Positions 28,210 through 37,903 of a DNA stretch of 64,000 bases are shown one piece after another. The notes beneath the pieces are model-generated. The model made no database searches, was not told where the DNA came from, and saw only the letters and a program-made list of their open reading frames with translations. The DNA is from CAZKVU01 sp964556475 (GTDB lineage: Bacteria; Patescibacteriota; Microgenomatia; UBA1406; HO2-37-13b), in contig CAZKVU010000001.1 of assembly GCA_964556475.1 (NCBI GenBank), positions 20,228 through 84,227 of the forward strand, given 5' to 3'. The first letter of the stretch is position 1, and the number at the start of each line of letters is the position of its first letter. The translations under genes were made by a program, and so were the position numbers.

Positions 28210-29608
28210 CCGTATCCTCGGTCTGAACGAACGCAATATTGAGTATGTCCGTAAGTACAATACAGCTTCGGCAAAACTTATTGCTGATAATAAAATCCTT
28301 ACCAAGCGCATACTCAAAAAAGCATCAGTTCCTACAACAAAAATCATCAAGATTGTTCGCTCTATTGAGGAGCTAGAGAATTTTGACTTCTCTACTCTGC
28401 CAAACAGCTTTGTTGTCAAGCCAGTTAACGGTGTTGAAGGCGGCGGTATTCTAATTGTCTATAATACCGATAAAAAAGGCCGATTTGTAACTGCTCAAGG
28501 AAAAACATTTACTCGCGATATGCTCATTACCCATATGCAGGATATTATGGAGGGTAAATATTCGCATAGCTACATTCAGGATTCTGTTCTCTTTGAAGAG
28601 CGAGTTCGACCACACAACCGATTCCGCCCATATACTTTTAAGGGTACCCCGGATATTCGCGTTATTGTATTTAGGCGTGTGCCGATTATGGCGATGGTGC
28701 GCTGGCCGACCCTTGAATCAGAAGGTAAAGCCAACTTTGCTCAAGGAGCGGTTGGGAGTGGAATTGACCTCTCAACCGGCGTTACTACGCACTCAATCAA
28801 AGGATCAAAAAAAGGTCAATTTTCTCAAATCGAATTTGTCCCGAATAGTCGCGAACGCTACTCAGGTTTTAAAATTCCCTACTGGGATAAAATCCTAACG
28901 TATTCAGTCCAAGCAAGCGTAGCATCGAAGATTGGTTTTTGTGCGATTGATTTCCTGATTGATCGCGAATTAGGCCCGCTTGTTGTTGAGATGAATGCGC
29001 GACCAGGATTGTCTATACAACTTGCAAATAATGATGGTATGAAGTGGCGGCTTGAACATGTAAAAGATATCCGCATAAAATCAGAGGCGCACGCAATACG
29101 TTTAGGTAAGGATTTATTCGGTGGTGAAGTTCAGGAAGAAATCGAAGCCATTGCAGGTAAAAAGTTAATTTCTGTTATTCAACCGATTAAATTATTCTCT
29201 AAATCGCGTAAGAAAAATATTGTTGTGAAAGCGAAAATTGATACCGGGGCGTATTATTCTTCTATTGATACTGCACTTGCTGAGGAATTGGGTTATGGTG
29301 ATGCGATTAAACTTTTTGAACATTTTGACGTTCCAGATTTCTTTGCGACAGAAGCAGATGCAAAAATCTGGCAGGAAAAACTTCACGATGAGCTGATTTC
29401 TAAAAATCCAGACATTGTTAATACACATATTATTGTCAATGCAAATGGAAGAAGCTATCGAATTGCTCTAAATATCTTGGTGACTATTGAAGAAAAGCCA
29501 CTCGAGATTGAAGTAAATGTGAAAGACCGAAGTCAGTTACGATATCCAATGGTTGTTGGACGACGAGATCTTAAAGAGTTCCTCGTTGATCCGGCAATGA
29601 AAAAGTAA
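28178..29608 (+). CDS. ATP-grasp ligase-like domain fused to retropepsin-like aspartic protease
   Basis: 476 residues from the ATG at 28178 (MIPPILRKNDRILG). Residues 1 to about 300 form an ATP-grasp fold of the RimK/alpha-L-glutamate ligase-like type: NSFVVKPVNGVEGGGI is the nucleotide loop, DIRVIVFRRVPIMAMVRWP a core strand, and PLVVEMNARPGL the metal-binding motif. The C-terminal ~130 residues form a retropepsin-like domain with the catalytic triad motif DTGA at 355-358 and the closing YPMVVGRRDL strand, as in the RimK-associated protease family. In other bacteria these two are usually separate neighbouring genes, so the fusion supports a shared job such as making and trimming an amino-acid-tailed product. 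Translated with the 7TM gene. Confidence 0.82.
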   Translation, partial: PMIPPILRKNDRILGLNERNIEYVRKYNTASAKLIADNKILTKRILKKASVPTTKIIKIVRSIEELENFDFSTLPNSFVVKPVNGVEGGGILIVYNTDKKGRFVTAQGKTFTRDMLITHMQDIMEGKYSHSYIQDSVLFEERVRPHNRFRPYTFKGTPDIRVIVFRRVPIMAMVRWPTLESEGKANFAQGAVGSGIDLSTGVTTHSIKGSKKGQFSQIEFVPNSRERYSGFKIPYWDKILTYSVQASVASKIGFCAIDFLIDRELGPLVVEMNARPGLSIQLANNDGMKWRLEHVKDIRIKSEAHAIRLGKDLFGGEVQEEIEAIAGKKLISVIQPIKLFSKSRKKNIVVKAKIDTGAYYSSIDTALAEELGYGDAIKLFEHFDVPDFFATEADAKIWQEKLHDELISKNPDIVNTHIIVNANGRSYRIALNILVTIEEKPLEIEVNVKDRSQLRYPMVVGRRDLKEFLVDPAMKK

Positions 29609-29637
29609 TCAGAATACCTCTGCTCCCGAGGAAAATG

Positions 29638-29719
29638 TGCCGAAGAAAGGATTCGAACCTTCACTCCTTACGGAACACGTCCCTGAAACGTGCGCGTCTA
29701 CCAATTCCGCCACTCCGGC
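29638..29719 (-). tRNA. tRNA-Leu (anticodon CAG)
   Basis: The reverse strand folds as a class II tRNA. Acceptor GCCGGAG pairs with CTTCGGC, the anticodon stem CACGT/ACGTG encloses TTCAGGG (anticodon CAG), and the T arm reads GGTTCGAATCC. No CCA is encoded at the 3' end. Convergent with the ATP-grasp gene. Confidence 0.93.
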
Positions 29720-29735
29720 TAGAAGTATATTATAC

Positions 29736-29748
29736 AGGGTCTGACCCT
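29736..29748. repeat. AGGGTCTGACCCT inverted repeat
   Basis: A perfect palindrome around one central base, in the short space between the tRNA-Leu gene and the SGNH gene. Related copies occur at 27404 and 42025, all intergenic. Confidence 0.65.
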
Positions 29749-29766
29749 ACAAGGCTTGCATCATCC

Positions 29767-29976
29767 ATCATTTTCACGTACACTCAAATGAGCATGTATA
29801 CATATACATATGAAGGCCTTGNNNNNNNNNNNNNNNNNNNNNNNNNNNNNNNNNNNNNNNNNNNNNNNNNNNNNNNNNNNNNNNNNNNNNNNNNNNNNNN
29901 NNNNNNNNNNNNNNNNNNNNNATCATTTTCACGTACACTCAAATGAGCATGTATACATATACATATGAAGGCCTTG
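29767..29976. other. Assembly gap with duplicated 55-bp flanks
   Basis: The 55 bases at 29767-29821 recur at 29922-29976 around 100 N (29822-29921). The duplicated part includes the start of the SGNH gene, so the apparent second start at 29788 is an artefact. Confidence 0.95.
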
Positions 29977-31013
29977 AGCCTCGGAAAAGCGGTAAGGAAG
30001 ATTCCGGATTCCTCGGTAAAATTACAAACCGTTTTACATCATATTCACCATCGTCGGAAACAGTCAAGCGCCATACTGCATTTCTATTAGTGCAGGCGGT
30101 GTTTATTCTGGTATTGGCAGTTGTCAGCATGTACACCGAACTTCAGGCAAATGTCGCTGATGCAGAAAGCAAAATGCTCACCTTTGAGCAGCAGCTTGCA
30201 CTTGCCCACAACAGCCGTACTAATCAAATGTCACAATCAAGCGCTGTACTAGGAGCAAGCAACAACCAAACTGATTCACAGCAAAATTCAAACAACAATA
30301 AGCAAGACATTATCATCAAAGACATCAATGAAGAAACCGATTCAACTCTCCCCGATTCTGCTGAACCAAGCAAAGATGAATATGTTATTGCAGTTTATGG
30401 TGATTCTATGGTTGATACCATGGGCGAACGCCTCGAATATCTCGAGCATGAGCTTACAAAGAAATACCCCCATACGCATTTTGACCTCTACAACTACGGC
30501 ATGGGCTCAAACAATGCTGAAGACGGCATCTCGCGATGGGGCAAACCATTTCACTATATGGACCGAAACTACCCACCGATTACAGAAATCAAGCCTGACA
30601 TTATTATCATGGGCTCGTTTGCATACAATGTGTTTACCCCACACAATCGGGATCGACACTGGCTCGCATTAACCGATTTGGTTCAAAAATCGCAACAACT
30701 TACACCAGATGTCTACATGCTCGCAGAGATTGCTCCACTTCGACGAGGATTTGGCTTCGGGCCAAATGGCGTTAACTGGTCGCCTGCTACTGCTTATGTT
30801 CATACTGGCAATATCATCGAACAGCTTAAAAATGCAATAGGATTATCGCAGACTTTGCAGGTCCCCCTTATCGACACATACACCCCATCTCTTGATGGAG
30901 ACCGTGAAGAAGGTCAAAGTAAGTATGTCAATCCAAGTGATGGTATTCACCCATCAGTCGCTGGACATCAATTTATCGCAGAAATCATTGTTCAAACCCT
31001 CGAGCTGAAATAA
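29943..31013 (+). CDS. Membrane-anchored SGNH/GDSL hydrolase
   Basis: 356 residues. Cytoplasmic N-terminus (about 1-40), one membrane helix (about 44-65), then a short coiled region and a Ser/Asn/Gln-rich spacer to about 140. The SGNH fold fills the rest: block I YGDSMVD with the nucleophile Ser at about 155, NYGMGSNN (block II Gly), MGSFAYNV in the block III position, and DGIHPSVAGH with catalytic Asp and His (block V). Such enzymes remove acyl groups from sugars or lipids; the substrate cannot be read from sequence. The orientation puts the enzyme outside the membrane. A second Met two codons on is an alternative start. Confidence 0.85.
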   Translation: MSMYTYTYEGLEPRKSGKEDSGFLGKITNRFTSYSPSSETVKRHTAFLLVQAVFILVLAVVSMYTELQANVADAESKMLTFEQQLALAHNSRTNQMSQSSAVLGASNNQTDSQQNSNNNKQDIIIKDINEETDSTLPDSAEPSKDEYVIAVYGDSMVDTMGERLEYLEHELTKKYPHTHFDLYNYGMGSNNAEDGISRWGKPFHYMDRNYPPITEIKPDIIIMGSFAYNVFTPHNRDRHWLALTDLVQKSQQLTPDVYMLAEIAPLRRGFGFGPNGVNWSPATAYVHTGNIIEQLKNAIGLSQTLQVPLIDTYTPSLDGDREEGQSKYVNPSDGIHPSVAGHQFIAEIIVQTLELK

Positions 31014-31163
31014 ATATTAATGGTCCCATTCGATCGCTCGAAGCCTCTTCTGTTCGAAAACCTATATGCTATACTACATAGATAGCTTTGATAGGCTCAG
31101 GAGGTGTCGCGTACTATACACAACTTGTCGGCCCCTGGCCACAAAACAGAACATTTATAACTA

Positions 31164-31249
31164 GGAGGTGTCGCATAGTGGCCCATTGCACGGGTTTGCT
31201 AAACCCGCATACCGAAAGGTATACGAGAGTTCGAATCTCTCCACCTCCG
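31164..31249 (+). tRNA. tRNA-Ser (anticodon GCT)
   Basis: Class II tRNA with long variable arm. Acceptor GGAGGTG pairs with CACCTCC, anticodon stem CGGGT/ACCCG with loop TTGCTAA (anticodon GCT), variable arm with the stem TACC/GGTA, and T arm AGTTCGAATCT. The base after the discriminator is not CCA, so the tail is added after transcription. A TATACT hexamer lies about 90 bp upstream. Confidence 0.93.
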
Positions 31250-31255
31250 CAAACT

Positions 31256-33975
31256 TTATTCAGAAACAGAATCCAAAGAAAGATACATATTTGAATCGAG
31301 TTCGACATCTGTAAAGGTAATGACGTATCCATCAATATACTTCTGGGTAAATGTTCTACTCTGATTGAAAGATTCATCTGATGAAGCACGCAGCGTTATA
31401 TTAGGTAGCTGATCATAATTCACCCCAAGCATCTGACTCGTATCAAATGATACGTCAACAGCGCCAACATCTCCCTTTTTCTGTACGAACCACATATTTC
31501 CTGCTCCATCAACAACATCTACCCCAGAATTATCATTGCTTCCAAACATCATAAAATCTCCGTTATCAAGATTGCGCGGATTCTTTACTGTTATGAGGTT
31601 ATTATTTTGCGGACGTGAAATTATTTGTTTAATACCTGATACATCTTCGTAACCAATTCCGAACACATTATGATTATATCGTGAGTTTTTCGTATCATCC
31701 CAGATCAAATCCTGTGAGGTGTTTACATACATTGTCGGCAAAGTCATACCATATTTATGAGCAAGGTACGACTGTATTCTGAGCATATCAATATCACTAA
31801 GAGCTTCATGATAAAGAATCACCTCACTTATATCACCAGTAAACGCCTGCTCAGGATCAAAGCCTCCACCAATACTATCCTGATCTTGCCCAAGAATATA
31901 CGTCCCACCAGGTTGATGACCGGATGTACCATAATGAAACAGCTTTCCAGATCCATCAAGATACACGTCTGTATTGCCAACGAGCTCATTATTTCGAACC
32001 GCTACAACGTGAATCAATCCGTCCGCGCTATTTTTATCCAGTTTTTGTTCCTTGCCATTCTTGAATAGCCATAATTCTGCAGGGTTAAAAAGAAGAAAGT
32101 CATTTGTGTCTATTTCTGAGGCGTATGAAATAATTCCTCCATATCGATCTGTCGGCTTCTGACTATACACAACAAATTGAGTATAATTTTTACTCTCACC
32201 AGTCATATTAAAATTACTTCTTCCCAAGTAATCTGTTAAGCGGTCGTGATTAAATCGTACTGCGGGATAATAATTCATTGACTCCTGAATATATTGAGGC
32301 TGTGTACCAAATGCATATGGTAAATCAGAAGTTAAATCATTAGCATTACCACTCTGATCAAGCCACGAAACTACGTGATCATTCTCTACTTGAACACCTT
32401 TATCAGCCCGTAGCCAGAGTGCAAGCCCTGAATTCTCACCACCAACACCGCCTGGTCCAATTATTGTCGCGGGGTCAATCTGATTTGCATTTTTAAATGA
32501 TGTAAATGATGATAGGTCAAGGATTTTCTTTCCCGTCAAGAAAGTAAAATAGATTTCATTATCTACATATACGTGTGAAAATGTCACCTGACCGTTTTCT
32601 ACTGATGATGGTTCATATATACGTCCATGCGCAAAGTCTGTATCATCAGCAACCACCAGCGCCATCTCGCTCGTATCAAGTCCAGCAGATTGAACAGGCT
32701 GCATTGCTATTGAGATAGAATTTATTTCAGGCGACATCTCTACTTTCCAGATCCGTTGCAGCATATGCGCAAAAGCCGGATGTACACTTGGGATATTTTG
32801 AATTGGCTCGTTATTGTCGCCGATGACTGCAAAATTTTCATCAGCTACATCCTGAGGCAGATTAACCGAAAGGATTGAACCATCATCATAACGAATCTCT
32901 CCATGTAATCGATTAAAGTCTCCCCGATCATTACGAACAAGGCTCATCATGTTATGTGAGTAGGCCTTATTCTCAATGCTGTTCCACATATCTTCCAAAC
33001 CATCTTGAAGGTTTATATTATATTTAAGCCTCAGATATGTTTCGANNNNNNNNNNNNNNNNNNNNNNNNNNNNNNNNNNNNNNNNNNNNNNNNNNNNNNN
33101 NNNNNNNNNNNNNNNNNNNNNNNNNNNNNNNNNNNNNNNNNNNNNTCTTCCAAACCATCTTGAAGGTTTATATTATATTTAAGCCTCAGATATGTTTCGA
33201 GATACCGTCGTTCATCTTCAGATATCTGTCGGTCAAACTGGATTACTTCTGATATCTCTGAATTGAAACTCCCAATCGTCATATCGCCGAATTGAGCGAT
33301 ATCATGGCTGGAGAAATGTGCATCAGTACCACCTGTCATAGCTAAAGCAGTCCCATTCAGCAGGACATCCGTAATTCCAAAAACATTTTCAGTGCGAATT
33401 GTGACAATATTGAGGCTGTTTTGAATGTTTGCTTCTTTTGGTACACTCCAAGATCTTCGTTCCTCACCCTTTGTTATGCTCATTGAGTTGCCGACGCTTA
33501 CGCTGTACTGTTCATCACCATTAATTGAGAATGATAAAACTTTATTATTATCCTGTGGAGAGGTGTTTTTGAATACAAGAATCTGGGTTGACGAGCCGTT
33601 ATCACCAAAAAACCGCTTTTTTTGTACAGTCTTAATCTGCAACGGCTGAATTTCATTTTTGTCATACCTCAGCCATGTTTGTAACCCGTCAGTAATTCCT
33701 GCTGGGCCTTTTTGAGATGATTCTGCCAATGTTGAACTACCTAAGACAGATCCGACTAAACTTGCTTCGCGTGATTTCTGCTGTAGCACATCATTCAACT
33801 GAGCAATTTCTTCTGATGAAAAATGAATATCTTTCTGAAGGTCGACCTGTTCTTTAACAGTCGTATCAAAAACAGTGCCGGTATCTGTATATAGTTTGGG
33901 GCTCTGTAAAGATAAAAGACTAGATCCAAGCACTGCGCTGATGATCCATGCAAACAACGACATCATATATATCAT
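31256..33975 (-). CDS. Exported protein with two LamG-like modules (split by a false gap)
   Basis: Two frames (33975-33031 and 32998-31256) join when the 100 N and one 55-bp flank copy are removed, giving about 854 residues. N-terminal signal or membrane segment (about 5-25), a short coiled part, then two copies of a concanavalin-like beta sandwich. The first ends ISEVIQFDRQISEDERRYLE and LKYNINLQ. The second starts GLALWLRADKGV and VVSWLDQSGNAND and ends ISEVILYHEALSDIDMLRIQ and YLAHKYGM. These endings are typical of LamG-family jellyroll domains in surface proteins. A final beta domain with a strand WFVQKKGDVGAVDV follows. Probable carbohydrate or protein binding outside the cell. It ends 7 bp beyond the tRNA-Ser gene. 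Confidence 0.8.
32991..33200. other. Assembly gap with duplicated 55-bp flanks
   Basis: The 55 bases at 32991-33045 recur at 33146-33200 around 100 N (33046-33145). Removing 155 bases joins the two halves of the LamG-type gene in one frame. Confidence 0.95.
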
Positions 33976-34036
33976 ATTACCTTATATTGAAGCCCCATTG
34001 CAAGAAGATGTCGTACTTTTATTACATGTGCTGCAG

Positions 34037-35976
34037 TTACCAACTACCACCGCCGCCGCCGCCTCCGCCGCCGCCGCTGAATCCACCTGAAGAAAAGCCA
34101 GATGAGCCTCCTGTCGACGATCGTGGAGGAATTGAAGCGGCTTGAATAGAATTCATCGAAGAACGAAGGCTGTCTGCGAAAAGCACACTATTAAACGGAC
34201 CTGTGCGATATGAACTGTACCATTCGGGTTCATGCAAATCGATGCCTTTAAAGCGCTCCATCCACACTTTCTCCACCCCAAATGCAATAGCAAAAGGTAA
34301 TAACTTCTCAAAAAGTGTCTGCACATCTTTAAGATGGAAATATTCTTGTGCCTCAAATTCAAGCCGCGTTGACTGACTTTTCAAGAAATTCAGCAGGCCT
34401 TGAGCTTTTTTAGCTTCCCTTGCTCCGAATTCGGTTTTCCGAGGCATGTTTCTACCGAATATGAGTGCCGCAATGAGAAGGAAAATATTCATAGATATAA
34501 GCGAAAGTATCGCTATAACAGCATAATAGCTTCTGGCTCTCTCAGGATTTGAAGGGAAAAATCCATCATCTACAAGTCCGTTATATACCATTTCTGATAT
34601 GTCTGGAATACTTGAATACAATTTTATATCTTTCACTTTGACTTCATTTTCTGATGAAAATATTTTGTCGAGCAACGTTCTTTCATAATTAAGCACAGTC
34701 TTATCGGCGGCATAGTCTTTGTCTGTTCTAACGAAGTAAATGCTCTTTTTATCCCTTTCTTCTATCCTCAGATATCCCCTTCTCGCCAGGTCAACAATTG
34801 CTGCAGAAAAATCCTCAAGATCAACTACCTCGTCAATTAATGCCCCTGCCTCACCCGGGGTAAGTATCCTCCCCTTTTCATTTTTTGGGCCCTCATAGTA
34901 GGCCGTTACAGCAGGACCAACATCGGGATCTCTCCCCTGCTTGAACCACTTTACAATGATCCACAATGGATATACGATGTACCAAAAAATAACAAGGATT
35001 CCTAAACTGATGAGTACTATTTTCCCAAGTATCGTTTCAAAAAAAGGTACTACTTTTTCGGGCAATAATTCAGCCACAACCCCCTTGGGAAACCCAACCA
35101 CAATAGTTATACCCTCTGATGGCTGCAACGGACGTGTAATATTAAAATCAAGGTCGGTAATAGTACAATCAGTCTCATCGGTACTTCCATAAATACCAAT
35201 CAAGCAACGCTTCTGAACGGGTATGCTCGGGTCAATATCCTGGAAATCAACACGAACGTGTGCTTTTTCAATCGGCACATCCCATTCAGTTCCAACAGCA
35301 TTCCAAAAAAGCTCATCATGATCAGAAAAATACTCGATGCCTCCGGAAACTACATATTCAATAACATATGTATGCTCCCCGCTGATAGTCTTATTTGGGT
35401 CACCAATACGAATGTTGAAATTATTGCCTTGGATTTTTTCGATATGCTTATATGAGGAGCCGCTTTCATCTGTAACAGACTGAACATCAATTTTCATTGC
35501 GTATGTGACTTGCTTCTGGGTTTTTTCATCAACACCGGATTTTGTATATGGAATATCGCGGAAAATTCCATGCCGTTCATTGGCGCCAAAATCATAATTA
35601 ATCCTCTCCGAGACAAATATTCGTCCATCTTTTTGAATATCGAACAAGACGTCATACGAACGTATTTTTTCTGAATAGTCAAGCAAGTAATCTGTATTTT
35701 GTGCATTAACCACCTGAAAATTCGACAAAATGTATCCTGCGATCAAAAATATCCCTAACATACCTGCTAAGCCCGATAATATCNNNNNNNNNNNNNNNNN
35801 NNNNNNNNNNNNNNNNNNNNNNNNNNNNNNNNNNNNNNNNNNNNNNNNNNNNNNNNNNNNNNNNNNNNNNNNNNNNNNNNNNNAATGTATCCTGCGATCA
35901 AAAATATCCCTAACATACCTGCTAAGCCCGATAATATCTGCCGCAATTGTAAAAGTAAGCTGCTCTTAGTACGCAT
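34037..35976 (-). CDS. DUF2207-family membrane protein (split by a false gap)
   Basis: Collapsing the duplicated flank gives one frame of about 594 residues beginning MRTKSSLLLQLRQ. Signal helix, then an exported beta domain of about 230 residues typical of DUF2207 (RSYDVLFDIQKDGRIFVSE, RHGIFRDIPY, TYVIEYVVSGGI). A membrane helix pair near 245-275 follows, then a cytoplasmic winged-helix-like part (LTPGEAGALIDEVVDLED, AAIVDLARRGYL), and a further membrane pair near 425-450. The end is SSGFSSGGFSGGGG and a run of ten Gly before SW, the usual signature of the family. Function unknown. The start lies close to TACACT on the reverse strand, and AGGAG also precedes it. Confidence 0.88.
35729..35938. 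other. Assembly gap with duplicated 55-bp flanks
   Basis: The 55 bases at 35729-35783 recur at 35884-35938 around 100 N (35784-35883). Collapsing them restores the N-terminus of the DUF2207 gene. Confidence 0.95.
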
Positions 35977-36007
35977 ACTCCTAGTGTAGCATTAATTGCT
36001 TAGTGCG

Positions 36008-36016
36008 TGATACAAT
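36008..36016 (+). promoter_or_regulatory. Extended -10 of metallopeptidase gene
   Basis: TGA-TACAAT (36008-36016), six bases before the ATG at 36023. No Shine-Dalgarno sequence fits in that space. Confidence 0.55.
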
Positions 36017-36022
36017 AACTGC

Positions 36023-36418
36023 ATGCCGAATAAGAGTTCGTCTGTAAAGTTTGAACTCGCAGAGGATGTCCAAAAACTGATTGAAATGCTCGTAATCGAG
36101 CTCGATTTACAGCATATTAAATCCGATCGTATCTTTTGTGTTCGTAGTAATCAAAGCAAAGCTCGTGCTTATGCACGAATCTGGGGTTTATCACGCATCT
36201 TCCAAGTTGCTGCCGGATATAAACCTACATACGTTATCGAGGTCCTTTCCGAACACTTTGATGAACTTACCGATGAAAAAAAGTTGAAGGTGCTTATACA
36301 CGAACTTCTTCATATACCGAAAACTTTTTCAGGCGCACTGCTTCCCCATAATGGTCGACATCACAAAGTAAATGATGCTGCTGTACATAAACTTTTTCAG
36401 AAATTAAAACTGGAGTAA
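36023..36418 (+). CDS. Small putative zinc metallopeptidase
   Basis: 131 residues, cytosolic, with no signal peptide. The motif HELLHIPKTFSG is an HExxH zinc site, and a downstream LLPHNGRHHKV supplies a likely third histidine. Length and the HELLHIP plus RHH pattern match the putative phage-type metallopeptidase family found in archaea and small-genome bacteria. IFCVRSNQSKARAYARIWGL in the first half is also typical. The substrate is unknown. It is convergent with the serine protease gene, with 5 bp between their ends. Confidence 0.8.
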   Translation: MPNKSSSVKFELAEDVQKLIEMLVIELDLQHIKSDRIFCVRSNQSKARAYARIWGLSRIFQVAAGYKPTYVIEVLSEHFDELTDEKKLKVLIHELLHIPKTFSGALLPHNGRHHKVNDAAVHKLFQKLKLE

Positions 36419-36423
36419 GCATG

Positions 36424-37770
36424 TTACTGACCGTCGTCACTACTTATACCAGGTAATCCAAGTGGTAGCTCAATCTGCAGGAAAGGCTGATTGTATGGTG
36501 TCTTAATAAGGCTGATAACCTGAGAAGATGGTCTAATAGTAGCAATACGTACAAACGCATCCGGATCAATGCCTAACTTGCGTATCAGCGGGTCACCGAT
36601 TGTTCTAAAACGAATATTACTCGTTGTTCCAATATATTCACCTGAATCGAGCGTTACAACATTACCGCCGCTTGCACCAAACCATACAGTCCCGTTGCGT
36701 GATGTTCCATCAGCTGGGACCTCGGGATCGACTCCATCCGCAAGTAAATACTCTTTACCATTATCAGGATTTGCTCCAAGAAAACGCGCTCTATATTCCC
36801 GTGGCGATGTTGCTCCGTTAGCATAATTCATCAATTGGACAGGGCTCAGTTTTTCTACTTGCGTTTCATCTCCAAACTTAAGACAGGACCTGATCTGTGA
36901 ACCTTCTGGATGAACCGTATATAGGACGGCTATATCATGTTCAATGGAAAAATCCCCGCCCACAACAGTCACATGATCTTCGGAAGGCCCTTGTAATGCA
37001 AAATGTGCAGTATTCCTATGAGTTTCAGGATCAACAAGTCCATAACGTTGATCGTACATATTCTTAACCGTTGCTACACAATGAGCATTTGTTACATGAT
37101 GTCCACCCTCCAGCAAAGTATCACTGCATGAATATTGGTTAAAAACGTGCACTCTTTCATCGGTCTGAGGCAGGCTCATGGTAAGTTGATATGAAGAATT
37201 ATATTGACAGACAGACTCATCTCTGTTTTGTTTTTCCATGACGAAAAGTGACGGGTCAGTTGGGACAATATCAGTTGGCATTGGGGTAACTGTCGGATAT
37301 ACGTGTACTTCGGTTGGAGTTGAGGTTACTGAAAGCGGATTCATCTCCACGGGCTCTGTTGTCACGACGTAATCTGAAATGAGAGGCATTGTAGCATCAA
37401 TATCACCGTAAAAACCGACATATCCATGTGTCCGTCCATCGACACAGGCATCAATATAAACTCCAGCCTCCTCTGAATCAAACGGCGTATCAGCTGGCAG
37501 CCCGTTAAAAACGATGAGTTCTTCCGGGGTGATATCATCTTGGGTTAGATGAAGCGCTTGACCTGCTGCGACAACATCTTCCCATGAATGAACACCTTCC
37601 ATGCTTGATAGGTCAAGGACACATTCTTCCCGATAACGCGGGACTGCTGATTGGCTTCCTACATGATGATCACGAAGCAGATTATTGCCTCCGTAGAAAA
37701 TCATTGCGAGCCCAGTAACTAATGAGGCGGTAATTCCAACTCTTTCCCGGCGGGATAATGGTTCTTTCAT
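36424..37770 (-). CDS. Membrane-anchored chymotrypsin-like serine protease
   Basis: 448 residues. N-terminal membrane helix (about 10-28), then an unassigned domain of about 110 residues containing a LysM-like stretch (LTPEELIVFNGLPADT, tentative). A Thr/Pro/Val linker (about 145-170) precedes a trypsin-fold protease. The triad is visible: His230 in TNAHCVA, Asp279 in EHDIAVL, Ser367 in GASGGNVV. The oxyanion motif is GASGG rather than GDSGG, as in many bacterial members. The catalytic domain would face outward. Neighbours are a metallopeptidase and a zinc-ribbon membrane protein; no operon partner is evident. It could act in processing or shedding surface proteins, which is inference. Confidence 0.85.
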   Translation of the reverse strand: MKEPLSRRERVGITASLVTGLAMIFYGGNNLLRDHHVGSQSAVPRYREECVLDLSSMEGVHSWEDVVAAGQALHLTQDDITPEELIVFNGLPADTPFDSEEAGVYIDACVDGRTHGYVGFYGDIDATMPLISDYVVTTEPVEMNPLSVTSTPTEVHVYPTVTPMPTDIVPTDPSLFVMEKQNRDESVCQYNSSYQLTMSLPQTDERVHVFNQYSCSDTLLEGGHHVTNAHCVATVKNMYDQRYGLVDPETHRNTAHFALQGPSEDHVTVVGGDFSIEHDIAVLYTVHPEGSQIRSCLKFGDETQVEKLSPVQLMNYANGATSPREYRARFLGANPDNGKEYLLADGVDPEVPADGTSRNGTVWFGASGGNVVTLDSGEYIGTTSNIRFRTIGDPLIRKLGIDPDAFVRIATIRPSSQVISLIKTPYNQPFLQIELPLGLPGISSDDGQ

Positions 37771-37890
37771 AATTTTTTTTACTAAGGCGTCTTAATCAGA
37801 GATTGACGAAAAGTGACTAAATCTATACGTCCGTAATTATTTTTAGATCTATTATATAAAAACGACTGAAAAAGGCCTACAGCGATTGTG

Positions 37891-37896
37891 TATACT
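37891..37896 (+). promoter_or_regulatory. -10 box of zinc-ribbon gene
   Basis: TATACT with TGTG directly upstream, seven bases before the ATG at 37904. It overlaps any start further upstream and so fixes 37904 as the start. Confidence 0.55.
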
Positions 37897-37903
37897 GAAT
37901 ATC

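Noticed and set aside
31088..31294. Coding frame spanning the tRNA-Ser gene
   Set aside because: It overlaps a well-formed tRNA and has no similarity to a protein family that I recognise.
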